A stretch of 64,000 nt of DNA. It comes from Halogranum gelatinilyticum (GTDB lineage Archaea > Halobacteriota > Halobacteria > Halobacteriales > Haloferacaceae). The stretch spans positions 62,001 through 126,000 of the forward strand of contig NZ_FNHL01000005.1 in the NCBI RefSeq assembly GCF_900103715.1. Reading direction: 5' to 3'. Positions 1 to 9,274 of this stretch are shown piece by piece. Below the pieces are notes generated by a model, which saw only the letters and a list, made by a program, of their open reading frames with translations, was not told the origin of the DNA and ran no database searches. Position numbers and translations under genes: made by a program. The first letter of the stretch is position 1; every line of letters begins with the position of its first letter.

Positions 1-255
1 GTTTCGTTGAGCGACGGTTTGCTTGACATCGAATGGGGTCGTCCGAGACGTCAGCAGAGCCTGCGTAACGACGTCACTATCACCAGAGACATCTCGGTCG
101 ACGGTGAGTGATTCGACTAAGTACCGTAACGCATCTGGATCGGATGTCTCTTCGATAAAATACTCCGCAGTTGAGGCCGAGCCAAGAATAAAACCGCTAT
201 ACTGCTCTGCTTCCTCACGATCAAAGTTCTTCCAACTCGGCTTCCCACTACTCAT
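1..255 (-). CDS. Hypothetical protein, N-terminal part only (cut by window edge)
   Basis: An ATG at 255 on the minus strand opens 85 codons without a stop up to the window edge. The protein starts MSSGKPSWKNFD, is acidic, and shows no domain that I recognise. It is divergent from the ATPase gene at 390, so the 134 bp between them must hold both promoters. Coding is inferred from the unbroken frame and haloarchaeal amino-acid composition; the function is unknown. Confidence 0.6.
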   Translation of the reverse strand, partial: MSSGKPSWKNFDREEAEQYSGFILGSASTAEYFIEETSDPDALRYLVESLTVDRDVSGDSDVVTQALLTSRTTPFDVKQTVAQRN

Positions 256-389
256 TATCTGGTGAATGTCGGGGGGCACAATAAAACAACATGTGCTACG
301 GAAATCACGTCTGAGAACTTTTCGCCGACGGACTGGCCTTCCAGAAACGTGCATTACTATGTGGCTTACGCGGATAGAGGTAATCATCG

Positions 390-2252
390 ATGACGTTTGA
401 TCCGGACTCGATCACCTCTGGACACTCCCTGATTCAACGACTTGATGAATACAACCCATGGTGGGAACTCGGGAGAGAGGCATCAACGTCCGGTGAATTC
501 TCGTCGCTTCGGAGCACGTTCTATCGATCGTACAACGCACTCCACGAAGGAGAAGCTCGGTTACTGTCCGCAACTGGGTCAGATGGTGTTGGGAAGAGTC
601 GCCTCCTTAGCCAGCTGATTGCGGCGCATATCGACCCAAACTTCGTCGAGAAGTTTTTTCGCGACTCGAAGAGCCGTGAACTGGCTCAATCAAACTTAAT
701 TCCTCCATCAAACGTTCTCTACATACCACTTCGAGACGACCCAGTATTTCAGCTACACCCGGAAGAACAACTCCGGGCAGCTGTCGACCACTTCGAGACA
801 CACGTTTTTCGACAACACCAGTCTTCCACTCACTACCTGTTCTTTGATGATCTCCACGTCGTTGAAAGACCCAACAAGCGTGGCAATCAAGAGGTGGGTC
901 GCTGGGAACAGCTGCTAACCGAGTTACTGGATGAACACGAGGAGCGCCGAATTGTTTTTTCAGGCCTCTCAATGGAGGACGTGAGAAAGCGATTAGCGTC
1001 TGTCACTGTAGGTGGCTCGAACCATACGATACCTGGCAATCATTTTGATGTATATCCTCTCGGGTTCGGTGATTTTCTTCGTATGCGATACCGTGATATC
1101 GAACTTGCACCGGCTTCTGAGCGCTTTGATGAGAAGTCAGCCATGGCGGCGATTCAGGAAGGTGTTATTCAAGCAACCCCGGATACAATCGTCTCGGAGC
1201 TTATTTCGCAAGAATCCGGATCAGTCATCGACTCCTCTACCGCTCGGCGAGAGATTGCAAATTACTGTACTACAGGGGGGACTGTCGCACTTCGGATTGC
1301 CCAGGAAGGAATCTCACTAAACGATGACCGATTCACCGACGTGATTCGGAGTCGTGGGAATGTCGATTTCGATAGCATACAGCGGAGAACGCTCGACGAC
1401 TTCAGAGACGACCTAATCCGCGCCGCTACGTATCTGGGAGGGGTGAAGGACGCATCTGGCTTAGAGCGATTCTGCGCTCTCGCCGCACATGAACACCCGA
1501 TCGATGACGTCTCGTTCGATGACTTGACTGCGGTACTTAACATCGACCGCAGAACACTCCGTGACAAGTATCTTAGCAACCTCTCACGGCTCCACCTCCT
1601 CTCGCCAGCGCAGGAATACGACAACCAACGCCCTCGCAAGATTCGATTCTACCTCCGGAACCCAGGGATTACCAATGCGTTCTGTCAGAACGACCTCAAC
1701 GATGTCCTTCGTCGTCAGCCTGGATTGGACGAAGCTCTCGCAAAGGCGGTCACATTCGACCACACCGTTCGATTATCAAGCGAATTGAACCATATCCACG
1801 ACCCGAAACGAGGCGTCATCAAGTTCTGGGTGGGGTCGAAAGGGACGGTCGACTTCGTTCTCAAGATCAATGGGACACCCATTCCGATCCTCTGGTCATA
1901 CAGTAGAGGTTTGGACGAACTCTATCATAGCACAGACACACCTGGGTTTGACGCACTACAGGAGTTCCTCGATGGGGAGGCATATGCCACCGAGAGAGAC
2001 AGAGTTGACGAACTACTGTATACGTCCGTGACGAACGAATTTGCTGAGCAGCGACGCAAGTATGTCCAGCAAAACGAGTATGCTGGCCGTCTGGATGACG
2101 ATGAGGCCCTAGTCTACGACAGCGAACCTCCGTTTGGAATCGTATTGACGAACGCAAGGGATGCGTTGGAGCAGGGAGTCTACGTAATCGAAGCTGGCTC
2201 AAAGCCAGTCATCCAAATCCCGCTCTGGACATATCTGCGGCTCTCTCGGTGA
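390..2252 (+). CDS. AAA ATPase, NPWW-type (AAA_14/DUF4143-like)
   Basis: A 620-residue P-loop ATPase. Near the N-terminus stands NPWWE (about residues 22-26), a hallmark of AAA_14-type ATPases; Walker A is GSDGVGKS (63-70) and Walker B is FFDDLH (about 151-156). The second half has a helical, wHTH-like stretch (about 340-400) followed by an FYLRNPGITNAF segment that resembles the DUF4143 C-terminal domain of this family, usually a restriction-fold module. A TACTAT box about 30 bp upstream of the ATG supports this start. It precedes an SNF2 helicase gene by 91 bp, and the two may act together. Substrate and partner are unknown; a role in DNA defence or DNA processing is inference from the neighbours. 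Confidence 0.75.
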   Translation: MTFDPDSITSGHSLIQRLDEYNPWWELGREASTSGEFSSLRSTFYRSYNALHEGEARLLSATGSDGVGKSRLLSQLIAAHIDPNFVEKFFRDSKSRELAQSNLIPPSNVLYIPLRDDPVFQLHPEEQLRAAVDHFETHVFRQHQSSTHYLFFDDLHVVERPNKRGNQEVGRWEQLLTELLDEHEERRIVFSGLSMEDVRKRLASVTVGGSNHTIPGNHFDVYPLGFGDFLRMRYRDIELAPASERFDEKSAMAAIQEGVIQATPDTIVSELISQESGSVIDSSTARREIANYCTTGGTVALRIAQEGISLNDDRFTDVIRSRGNVDFDSIQRRTLDDFRDDLIRAATYLGGVKDASGLERFCALAAHEHPIDDVSFDDLTAVLNIDRRTLRDKYLSNLSRLHLLSPAQEYDNQRPRKIRFYLRNPGITNAFCQNDLNDVLRRQPGLDEALAKAVTFDHTVRLSSELNHIHDPKRGVIKFWVGSKGTVDFVLKINGTPIPILWSYSRGLDELYHSTDTPGFDALQEFLDGEAYATERDRVDELLYTSVTNEFAEQRRKYVQQNEYAGRLDDDEALVYDSEPPFGIVLTNARDALEQGVYVIEAGSKPVIQIPLWTYLRLSR

Positions 2253-2343
2253 TTAATACACTCTCTGACCGCTCTTCGACGAAATTAGACACGTAATTCG
2301 ATACTGCACAACCTATTTGACGACATACTGTTTCGCTTGACAC

Positions 2344-4101
2344 ATGGACGAACAGGACCTCGTTGATATCGAGGTCACGCACGGTGATCCAGACGACGTT
2401 ATCGACTCATATTCGTCTGGCATTGCAGATTTCTCTTTCCACCGGCAGACAGTCATCGCGAACCGTTTGCTTGCAGGACAGCCCGATACTGAACTGCGGT
2501 CTCTCATTGGCGTCGACGAAGAACAGGTCAAGCTCCTTGAACACCAGGTCAACGCTGCCCACCGAGCCCTCTTTGAAATGGACGGTAAAGCGCTTCTCGC
2601 GGATGAAGTTGGTCTTGGAAAGACAATCGAGGTTGGTATGATTTTGAAGGAGATGCACTACCGTGAGACCGACGGTTCAGTGTTGATTCTCACCCCTGCA
2701 CAGTTGGCCAAGCAGTGGCAGGGTGAACTTCGAGAAAAATTTGGAATGGAGTTCGTCTGCAACTATGATGACGAGTTTCAAGGATTCGGTGCTCACGACC
2801 GAATCATCGCAAGCATTGACACCGCGAAGAGTGAGCGTCACATGGCTTCGGTGCTCGCCCGAGACTGGGACGTCCTTGTACTAGACGAAGCTCACTATGT
2901 GAAGAACGAGGAGACTGACCGATACGACCTCATCAAAAAACTCAGGTACGACTATGCGTTCTTCCTCACGGCGACACCTATTCAGAACGAACTTACAGAT
3001 CTCTATAACATCGTCTCTCTCCTCCGACCTGGTCTGTTCGGTAGTCGCGACACCTTCCATCAGTACTTCGTGAACAGTAGTCAGCAGACGCTCGTGAACC
3101 GTAGTGAACTCCAACGTCGTCTGGGGCAGGTGATGATCCGCAACAAGCGCGCGGACACAGATATCGATTTCACTGAGCGGATAATCGATACACGGACATT
3201 CGAACCCAACGAGGCCGAACAGGAGTTGTACGAAGCAGTTACTGACTATGTGCGCGCAGCGTATACTGAGGACCAAGGCCAGAAATTGGTCCTAATGCTC
3301 CTCCAGAAAGAGGTAGTCAGTAGTCCTGCTGCACTAGAACAGACCGTCCGGAAGAAACTCGACGATCAGCAAGAGATCACACACGACGATGAACTCGAAA
3401 CGATTCTCGACAAAATCGATGCTGTAGAGAGCGTCACAAAACAAGAACGGCTGTTCGATATCGTGGAGGAAGTTCGGGAACGTGTCGAGATGGGCCGAGT
3501 GATCGTGTTTACACAGTTCCGTCCAACACAGCGTCAACTCCTCGAAGCACTGGACGAGCAGGGCTACACGACGCACGCCTTCCATGGTGGGCATTCAAGC
3601 CAAGAGAAGGAAGATATCGTCGACCAATTCCGTGAAGATGGCGGCGTCCTCGTCTCGACAGACGCAATGAACGAGGGGCGAAATCTTCAGTTTTGTAATA
3701 TTATGGTGAACTACGACCTCCCCTGGAATCCGATGAAGGTGGAGCAGCGTATTGGACGCATCCACCGTATTGGCCAGAAACGGAAGGTGTATATCTTTAA
3801 TATGGGACTGAAGGGGACAATTGAGGAGTACGTCCTCGAACGACTCTATCACAAGATAGATCTCTTCCAGCAAACGGTTGGTGAACTGAGTACGATTCTC
3901 ACACGTATGGAGGACTCTGGAAAGACATTTGAAGATGAGATATTCGATCGGTTAGTTAACGCCGGGTCGGAAGTCGATCTTGAGAACGATTTCGACTCAA
4001 TGGCCATCGATTTAGAGAAACAGCAGGATCTCTCACAAAAGGTGGAGCAGTTCAACAGTGGTGTTTTCGAGGGATTCGACCTGGGGGCCGACGATGACTG
4101 A
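2344..4101 (+). CDS. SNF2-family DEAH helicase
   Basis: A 585-residue superfamily 2 helicase/translocase of the SNF2/RapA type. Motif I is DEVGLGKT (87-94), motif II DEAH (181-184), motif III TATP (209-212). The C-terminal lobe has VIVFTQF, STDAMNEGRNLQ and the arginine-finger motif QRIGRIHRIGQ. There is no separate DNA-binding or nuclease domain, so it is a compact enzyme that probably needs a partner. A CTATTTG box sits about 35 bp upstream of the ATG. The stop overlaps the next start by 8 bp (ATGACTGA), so the helicase and the coiled-coil protein are translationally coupled. Family assignment is secure; the biological role is inferred from context. Confidence 0.9.
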   Translation: MDEQDLVDIEVTHGDPDDVIDSYSSGIADFSFHRQTVIANRLLAGQPDTELRSLIGVDEEQVKLLEHQVNAAHRALFEMDGKALLADEVGLGKTIEVGMILKEMHYRETDGSVLILTPAQLAKQWQGELREKFGMEFVCNYDDEFQGFGAHDRIIASIDTAKSERHMASVLARDWDVLVLDEAHYVKNEETDRYDLIKKLRYDYAFFLTATPIQNELTDLYNIVSLLRPGLFGSRDTFHQYFVNSSQQTLVNRSELQRRLGQVMIRNKRADTDIDFTERIIDTRTFEPNEAEQELYEAVTDYVRAAYTEDQGQKLVLMLLQKEVVSSPAALEQTVRKKLDDQQEITHDDELETILDKIDAVESVTKQERLFDIVEEVRERVEMGRVIVFTQFRPTQRQLLEALDEQGYTTHAFHGGHSSQEKEDIVDQFREDGGVLVSTDAMNEGRNLQFCNIMVNYDLPWNPMKVEQRIGRIHRIGQKRKVYIFNMGLKGTIEEYVLERLYHKIDLFQQTVGELSTILTRMEDSGKTFEDEIFDRLVNAGSEVDLENDFDSMAIDLEKQQDLSQKVEQFNSGVFEGFDLGADDD

Positions 4102-5275
4102 TGCAACCCACGCTGTGACCCAATCCGCTATAGAAGCTATTGCCCGAGAGTATCTGAAAGGTTTGGGGGGTACGATTCGAGAGGATGGTCGACAATGGAA
4201 CGTTTCCTTACCGGCTCACGTTGATGTCGAGTTCAGCGATAGGAGCGAGTTTGAGATAGTACTTGATAGTGAGGAATCGGAAACGGAGGAAGCGTCACGT
4301 CTTCTCACCCCCGAGAGCGAATTTACTCAGCAACTCCTCACTGAAGCGGCACAGATGGCTACTATTGGAGAGGTTGCACTGACTGCTGATACCATCGACC
4401 GTAACTACACTCCCCCATCGTGGATTACCGCAGGCGATTCTGAAGTGATCGATGCCACGTTCACTCCGTACTACGACAAGACTGCCATTTGCTTATTCGT
4501 GAAGGTAGGCGTTGAAACCGTCAGTAAGTATCAGACGCAATTTCTCGAAGCCGTTGCTGTAGATTTGGAGTCAGAATCGATTCTTCCACGGATTCCTTCG
4601 ATTCTGCTGTCCAAGTTCTTCGCACCACGAAACGTTCCTCGAGTAGACTTGTCAGTCGATGCAGATCCATCAGTTTCGTCTGAGAAGCTCACAACGGTGA
4701 TCACAAGTGGGCAGGAGTATGCGGTAGAACACTTGGAGGGCGATATTGATGAGCTCAGACGGTCAGCATCTGAATCTGCTGGCTCGGAGTTTGAAGAATA
4801 CCGCCAACTCCAAGAACAACGAATACCCGAACTCCAGAACGAAATTAACTCGATAGCCGATCGTATCCAGAAATTGGCGGATAAAGTAGATACTGCGGAC
4901 TCTGAGCAACAACGAGTTGAGGCGCTAGAGATGCGAAGCGAACTCAAAGCAGAGAAACAACAAGCCGAAGCCGAACTTAGTGAGATTTTACAGGAGAAGG
5001 AAAGCGGGTATTCACAGAAAAAAGAGGACATCTACGACCGACACGCTATCGAAGTAATAACATCTCCCATTGCAATTACGTTCGTGAGCTACGAACGCGG
5101 AGAGGCTGAGTTTACTATTGGTAATGGGAAAGGGACCGCAGCTCTGCGAGCACCGTACGCCATTGGTGCTGGCGTAACTGAAGATGTTCGGTGTCAAAAC
5201 TGCTCTGAGACACTTTCAGAATCGAATCCAGTCTGTGTGACGAGTGACGGACAAAAATGCCAAACCTGCCGGTAG
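4094..5275 (+). CDS. Coiled-coil protein with C-terminal zinc ribbon, coupled to SNF2 helicase
   Basis: A 393-residue protein whose ATG at 4094 lies inside the last codons of the helicase; a longer frame back to 4058 exists but would overlap more without an obvious signal. Residues roughly 220-325 are a charged heptad-like coiled coil (many E, Q, R, K, L), and the C-terminus has four cysteines in a CQNC...CQTC arrangement that should bind zinc. The N-terminal 200 residues are acidic and unrecognised. The tight overlap implies a stoichiometric complex with the helicase, perhaps as adaptor or dimerisation subunit. I do not recognise the family. Confidence 0.75.
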   Translation: MTDATHAVTQSAIEAIAREYLKGLGGTIREDGRQWNVSLPAHVDVEFSDRSEFEIVLDSEESETEEASRLLTPESEFTQQLLTEAAQMATIGEVALTADTIDRNYTPPSWITAGDSEVIDATFTPYYDKTAICLFVKVGVETVSKYQTQFLEAVAVDLESESILPRIPSILLSKFFAPRNVPRVDLSVDADPSVSSEKLTTVITSGQEYAVEHLEGDIDELRRSASESAGSEFEEYRQLQEQRIPELQNEINSIADRIQKLADKVDTADSEQQRVEALEMRSELKAEKQQAEAELSEILQEKESGYSQKKEDIYDRHAIEVITSPIAITFVSYERGEAEFTIGNGKGTAALRAPYAIGAGVTEDVRCQNCSETLSESNPVCVTSDGQKCQTCR

Positions 5276-5395
5276 CAGTCACCCTTCCCGACCGAGATCT
5301 GAAAAGGTAGGAATCGACTGGGTCACCTGACAAGTAACGTATATTTGAGCAGGGAGTGAACATCTTCTTGATTCGAATTTGGGTGGACTCTAGAG

Positions 5396-6544
5396 ATGCC
5401 TTACCTCGGCCTCATTGACGACCGGAAAGTAATCCCTCCACAGGTAGACGATGGAGCTACTGTCACCTGTCCAGTTTGCAGCGGCCCCATGTCGGTTGTA
5501 CAATCTCATAAGCGAGGTACTGCTTTCATTTCTCGACATTTCCGACACCACGACAGAAATCAGAACACCTCCCAACGGGTATCAGGACAGACAACACTTG
5601 CAGACCTGAACAGACCTGGTGTCTGTCCTGGAGAATCTGACGAGCATCAGAAAATGAAGTCGATTGCGTATGCTCGACTGGAACATGATTTCCCTGACGC
5701 TTCTGTTGAACTAGAGTCCGGAGTAGAGAATCGGATTGCAGACGTACTCGTGACGTTTGACGAACCCCAATCACCGTATGGGAGAGGAATCGCAGTCGAG
5801 GCGCAGTACCGAAACCACGGGAAAGATATCGAGACAGTCACCGAGCACTATCTCGAACGTGGGTTTAGCGTTGTCTGGCTTGAGGAAGATGATTTCACCA
5901 GCCACGATGTTGATCTCTCGGGCATTCTAACCGTCTGGCCGTATGCTCTCCCTGACAGGGTTGGTACGGAGGGTTATTCAGATGTCATCCGGTGGTTGTG
6001 GCAGGACAAATCGCCTCGTGTTGTGATGGAGATCCCGATACCTGCAGATTATTGGGCTTCATTCGACAAAAGCGGTGAGTGGATTACAGTGGCGCAGTGT
6101 CGCCTTCGTCGACGAGGTCGGGCATGGGCGACTGTTTCTCGATCGCCTACTGGACACCTTACGTTTCAATTGGGAAAGAAAGAATTTGGCTGGAACGCCG
6201 ACTCGCATCGAGTCACAGTGCAAGTCGAGAGAAGCGATTGTGCAGAGTTACGAGAGTTTGTAGATAAACTCCAGCATCAGGGATTCGGCTCAGAACGACC
6301 GCCTGAGAAGGAACGAGACCAGCCGTGGCATGACTTAAGCACTGCATGGTTGGCAGGGTCTCCGAACGTCACTGCGTGGCTGTCTGCGTCGCTCTCTTCA
6401 GATGGAAACGTCGTACTCACTTTGGGGAAGAAGCATCCAGTAAACACGGAGACTGTAACCGTCCAGATAGACCGAACCGCCGTTAACAAACTTCGACACC
6501 TGGTTGATCTACTGGAGAGGGCATTCGAATTAGAGTACGGATAG
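5396..6544 (+). CDS. CoiA-like predicted nuclease with two C-terminal repeats
   Basis: A 382-residue member of the CoiA-like family (predicted restriction-fold nuclease). It starts with a zinc knuckle CPVC (25-28), then a GESDEHQKMKS helix (E80, H84, K86/K88), IADVLV with D117, and the VEAQ motif (E136, Q138) that gives the second catalytic acid. The part after residue 220 contains two related units of about 55 residues, each with an RAW/TAW start, LGKK and a VTVQ(V/I) strand followed by an LR..V..L helix; this duplicated domain is absent from the two paralogues downstream. Substrate is unknown. It follows the helicase block on the same strand by 120 bp. Confidence 0.75.
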   Translation: MPYLGLIDDRKVIPPQVDDGATVTCPVCSGPMSVVQSHKRGTAFISRHFRHHDRNQNTSQRVSGQTTLADLNRPGVCPGESDEHQKMKSIAYARLEHDFPDASVELESGVENRIADVLVTFDEPQSPYGRGIAVEAQYRNHGKDIETVTEHYLERGFSVVWLEEDDFTSHDVDLSGILTVWPYALPDRVGTEGYSDVIRWLWQDKSPRVVMEIPIPADYWASFDKSGEWITVAQCRLRRRGRAWATVSRSPTGHLTFQLGKKEFGWNADSHRVTVQVERSDCAELREFVDKLQHQGFGSERPPEKERDQPWHDLSTAWLAGSPNVTAWLSASLSSDGNVVLTLGKKHPVNTETVTVQIDRTAVNKLRHLVDLLERAFELEYG

Positions 6545-6594
6545 CTCGCGGGGATGCAATTTTATTCGCAGAATGAAGACTATTTCTCAGTTAG

Positions 6595-6813
6595 ATGGAG
6601 GAATCGCCAGATGAGCGGTCTGAGACGTTATCACAGATTGACGAGGTTCTCTCCGTTCAGCAGCTCAATCAGCGTATCTCGGACGTCGTAGACATGTCCG
6701 AACTACTTCAGGATGTTCGCGTTATAGTGAATCACGAATCTCGGCAGGAACAATGCAGCCCTCTACTTCACTCTCATCGTCGGTACACGTGGATCTTAGA
6801 TGCTATTGGATAA
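6595..6813 (+). pseudogene. Frameshifted remnant of exonuclease VII large subunit (xseA) N-terminus
   Basis: The first 45 codons (EVLSVQQLNQRI...DVR) match the start of the intact xseA-like gene at 10019 (EVLSVSQLNDRI...GVR). Around 6725-6745 the spacing between matching DNA blocks differs by 2 bp, and the similarity then continues in another frame as NNAALYFTLIVG, equivalent to QNSTALYFTLTDG in the intact copy. The rest of the gene is missing. A TTTTATT box upstream survives. This is a decayed second copy that probably marks an older transfer module or a recombination scar. Confidence 0.85.
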
Positions 6814-6895
6814 ATTCAATTTCCACATCGCCGTTCTCCGCTCCGCCCTCGTCGAAACCTCCGCTACAATCTGGGATGAGTTACTGGTTCCCCGT

Positions 6896-8119
6896 TTACG
6901 GTGGAATCCAGCTCGTGTGGTCGCGGAGAGTTGTATCAGGTGCTTCCATCGTCGCACCGCACTTAGGGCAGTAATCTTCGATCGCGTCCTCATCGTAGAG
7001 ATAGTGATCGCACTCGGGAGGGCTGGCTTGGAAATACACGTCGTCCCAGTCGATGTCTGGTTCTCGACCGTAGAGACAGAAAGTACTGTGTCCTGAACGC
7101 CCTCGATGATTGGTCACTATCCGAACGGGACAGTACATACACTCACGGAGTTCGATTAGCGGCTGGTCGGAATGGTTTGTCCAGAGCGTCTCTCGGCGTC
7201 CCCATTCGTGAATCCCCTTCGGACCCCAGCATCGCTCTATCTCTGGTCGTGTCGCAAGCAGTTTCTCCACCTGCGCGGAATGGTACTGACTTCCTGCCCA
7301 CTTCGAGAACGGGTCTCGGTCGTACTCACGGATAATCGCGTTTTTGAGTGCTTTCAGGGGAAAGTCGGGGCCGTACTCGTCGCTCGCGGTGTAGGTGTAA
7401 CTACCATCGGGTTCGTGGACCCTGCGTAGCTCGCAATCCTGGCCAGCACAGATATCGTACGTGACTAGATCATCCTGGCCGCGGGGGTGGGCATAGGGAG
7501 GCACTCGTTCCCACGCGTGCTCGCCGTCGTAGAGGAGCGATTGGCAGTTCGTATGTCGGTGGGACTTGCTCGTCCGCTGGGAATATCCAGCGCCGTCATC
7601 ACGTTCGAACTCGCCACTAATCGTGTCGTAGTCGAACGTATCGAGTAGGATTGTGCCTGCGCGAATCCAGACAACGGAGAAACCAGCTGCCAAGTAGTCG
7701 TGCGTAACCTGCTGGACGTTCTTGTTCTCGTGGCTATGCTGCACCTCAACGGCGAGTCCCTCCCCGAAGTAAGGGTTCCAATCGTCGAACGTCGCGAGGA
7801 CGTCAGCACGGCGTTCAGTCACAGGTGTCGGCACTTCAGATACGTCGACGTCCACCTCTGTCTCGACGTCGGCACTTTTCCCGAACTGCTGGTGTAGGGC
7901 GACTTCGGCACGGGCGACTGCGCGTTCGTGGGTCTCCGACTCGCCGCCGTTCGAGCAGTGTCGCCCGGTGTCGTCTGATACGTGGTAGAAGTGTCGAGAC
8001 TTCCCCGGCGCGGATCGTGGGTACATTTTCCCACCGCACACTGGGCAGGTGACGGCTTCTCCATTGTCGATAATGGCAGGGACGACCGGGCGACCGTCAC
8101 GGCGACCGCGGAAAGGCAT
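6896..8119 (-). CDS. CoiA-like predicted nuclease, paralogue 2
   Basis: A 407-residue CoiA-like protein. Numbered from the ATG at 8119: zinc knuckle CPVC (25-28), helix with E60 and H64, RRADVLA with D106, and VEVQ (E125, Q127). In the two sister proteins the helix reads H-x-K-M-K, but here it is THERAVAR, so the conserved lysines are lost. The C-terminus ends in a second zinc ribbon (CDHYLYDEDAIEDYC followed by CGAT). The start at 8119 aligns with the sisters (MPF/MPY) and has a TTATTT box 26-31 bp upstream; an ATG at 8134 and a TTG at 8146 are alternatives. Convergent with the xseA remnant. Confidence 0.72.
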   Translation of the reverse strand: MPFRGRRDGRPVVPAIIDNGEAVTCPVCGGKMYPRSAPGKSRHFYHVSDDTGRHCSNGGESETHERAVARAEVALHQQFGKSADVETEVDVDVSEVPTPVTERRADVLATFDDWNPYFGEGLAVEVQHSHENKNVQQVTHDYLAAGFSVVWIRAGTILLDTFDYDTISGEFERDDGAGYSQRTSKSHRHTNCQSLLYDGEHAWERVPPYAHPRGQDDLVTYDICAGQDCELRRVHEPDGSYTYTASDEYGPDFPLKALKNAIIREYDRDPFSKWAGSQYHSAQVEKLLATRPEIERCWGPKGIHEWGRRETLWTNHSDQPLIELRECMYCPVRIVTNHRGRSGHSTFCLYGREPDIDWDDVYFQASPPECDHYLYDEDAIEDYCPKCGATMEAPDTTLRDHTSWIPP

Positions 8120-8188
8120 ATCGGCAACAAACATCTCGGTGAGCAAATAATTTCTCCCAGTCAGAAGGTCCGAACAAGGCGGAACTGG

Positions 8189-9274
8189 TTAAAGCGGGTC
8201 CTCGAGGCCGCAGGAGATACAGCGCATACAGCCGTCTTCACGTTCCCAGATGTGGTCGCAGTACTGGGGGTCTGTAGTCGTCATCTCAGAGAAATCCTCG
8301 AACGGGTCATTTGAGATGATCTCTTCTCCCTTGTGCTCTTTGAGGCGGGCGCCACATCGACATCTGTAGCGATTCTCGCCACGGGGCTCCCAGACGTGTT
8401 GATGATCTTCTTTCTTTTTCTCCTTTTCTCGCTGTTCAAACGCCGCTTGAGCAGTTCTGTCAGCAAGGTCAGAACTCGTCTTGATGGTTGACTTATCGTA
8501 GATGTACGCCTCTACAGCAGTGTCTTTCCAGCGCTCAAGCCGACAGTGGTTGCAGAAATCTCGATCGTGGAGGTCACTCCCTCCGTATTTCCAGGTATGG
8601 TTACAATCCGGATTCGGGTCAGTGAAGGTAAGGGGTTCAGAGTTCACGAACCGCTCCAAATACTCCTCAGGCGGATCGATTTCCGGAGGATCTGCCCACG
8701 AAGCTGCGAAGGCGGTCTCAGCCTGTTGGTCGAATGCGACGACCATCTCCTCAATACGGAATCGGTCGTTGCTAAAATCGTCAGGGCTGGCCCAGTAGAC
8801 GCTATATCCGGCTGAGAGATAGTCGTGTGTGACCGCGTCGAGGTCTTTCTCTTCGTTTGCGTATTGCACCTCAACGATCAACCCACGCCCTAGATAGTCG
8901 TTTGCGTCATCAGAGGGAAACTCAACGATGGCATCAGCACGGCGAGAATCAGCAAGCGTCGGCGTGTTGGAAACTGCAACAGTACCTTCGGGTTCACAGC
9001 GAACATATTGGTCAAAGTGTTGTCTCAACGCCGAGACTGCAAGTGATTTCATCTTCCGGTGAGGGTCCGATTCTCCTCCGGAGCAATTGGCAGTTGAGGT
9101 TCCAGAGGTTGCAGTAACGTGGTAGAAATGGCGAGCTCGGCCATCGTCAAATGGGCCCCGCGGTCGCATTGTCCCGCCACACCCTGGACAGACGACGTCT
9201 GTCCCGTCATCTACCTCTTCTGGAAGAACTCTATTGTCTTCTTCTTCAACAGAGGGTTGGGCGATGAAGGGCAT
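8189..9274 (-). CDS. CoiA-like predicted nuclease, paralogue 3, with C-terminal zinc ribbons
   Basis: A 361-residue CoiA-like protein: CPGC knuckle (29-32), GESDPHRKMKS helix (E68, H72, K74/K76), RRADAIV with D114, and VEVQ (E135, Q137). Three C-terminal cysteine/histidine clusters (CNHTW...CNHC, HVWEP...CRCG, CDHIW...CISC) look like tandem zinc ribbons, suggesting nucleic-acid or protein binding. Its stop lies 69 bp upstream of the start of paralogue 2 on the same strand, so the pair may be co-transcribed from a promoter near 9300. The fold is secure; the target is unknown. Confidence 0.75.
   Translation of the reverse strand: MPFIAQPSVEEEDNRVLPEEVDDGTDVVCPGCGGTMRPRGPFDDGRARHFYHVTATSGTSTANCSGGESDPHRKMKSLAVSALRQHFDQYVRCEPEGTVAVSNTPTLADSRRADAIVEFPSDDANDYLGRGLIVEVQYANEEKDLDAVTHDYLSAGYSVYWASPDDFSNDRFRIEEMVVAFDQQAETAFAASWADPPEIDPPEEYLERFVNSEPLTFTDPNPDCNHTWKYGGSDLHDRDFCNHCRLERWKDTAVEAYIYDKSTIKTSSDLADRTAQAAFEQREKEKKKEDHQHVWEPRGENRYRCRCGARLKEHKGEEIISNDPFEDFSEMTTTDPQYCDHIWEREDGCMRCISCGLEDPL

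Noticed and set aside
390-6544. A known defence system such as DISARM, BREX or Zorya
   Set aside because: The SNF2 helicase alone is not enough: no methyltransferase, PLD protein, PglX, BrxL or ZorAB-type genes are present.
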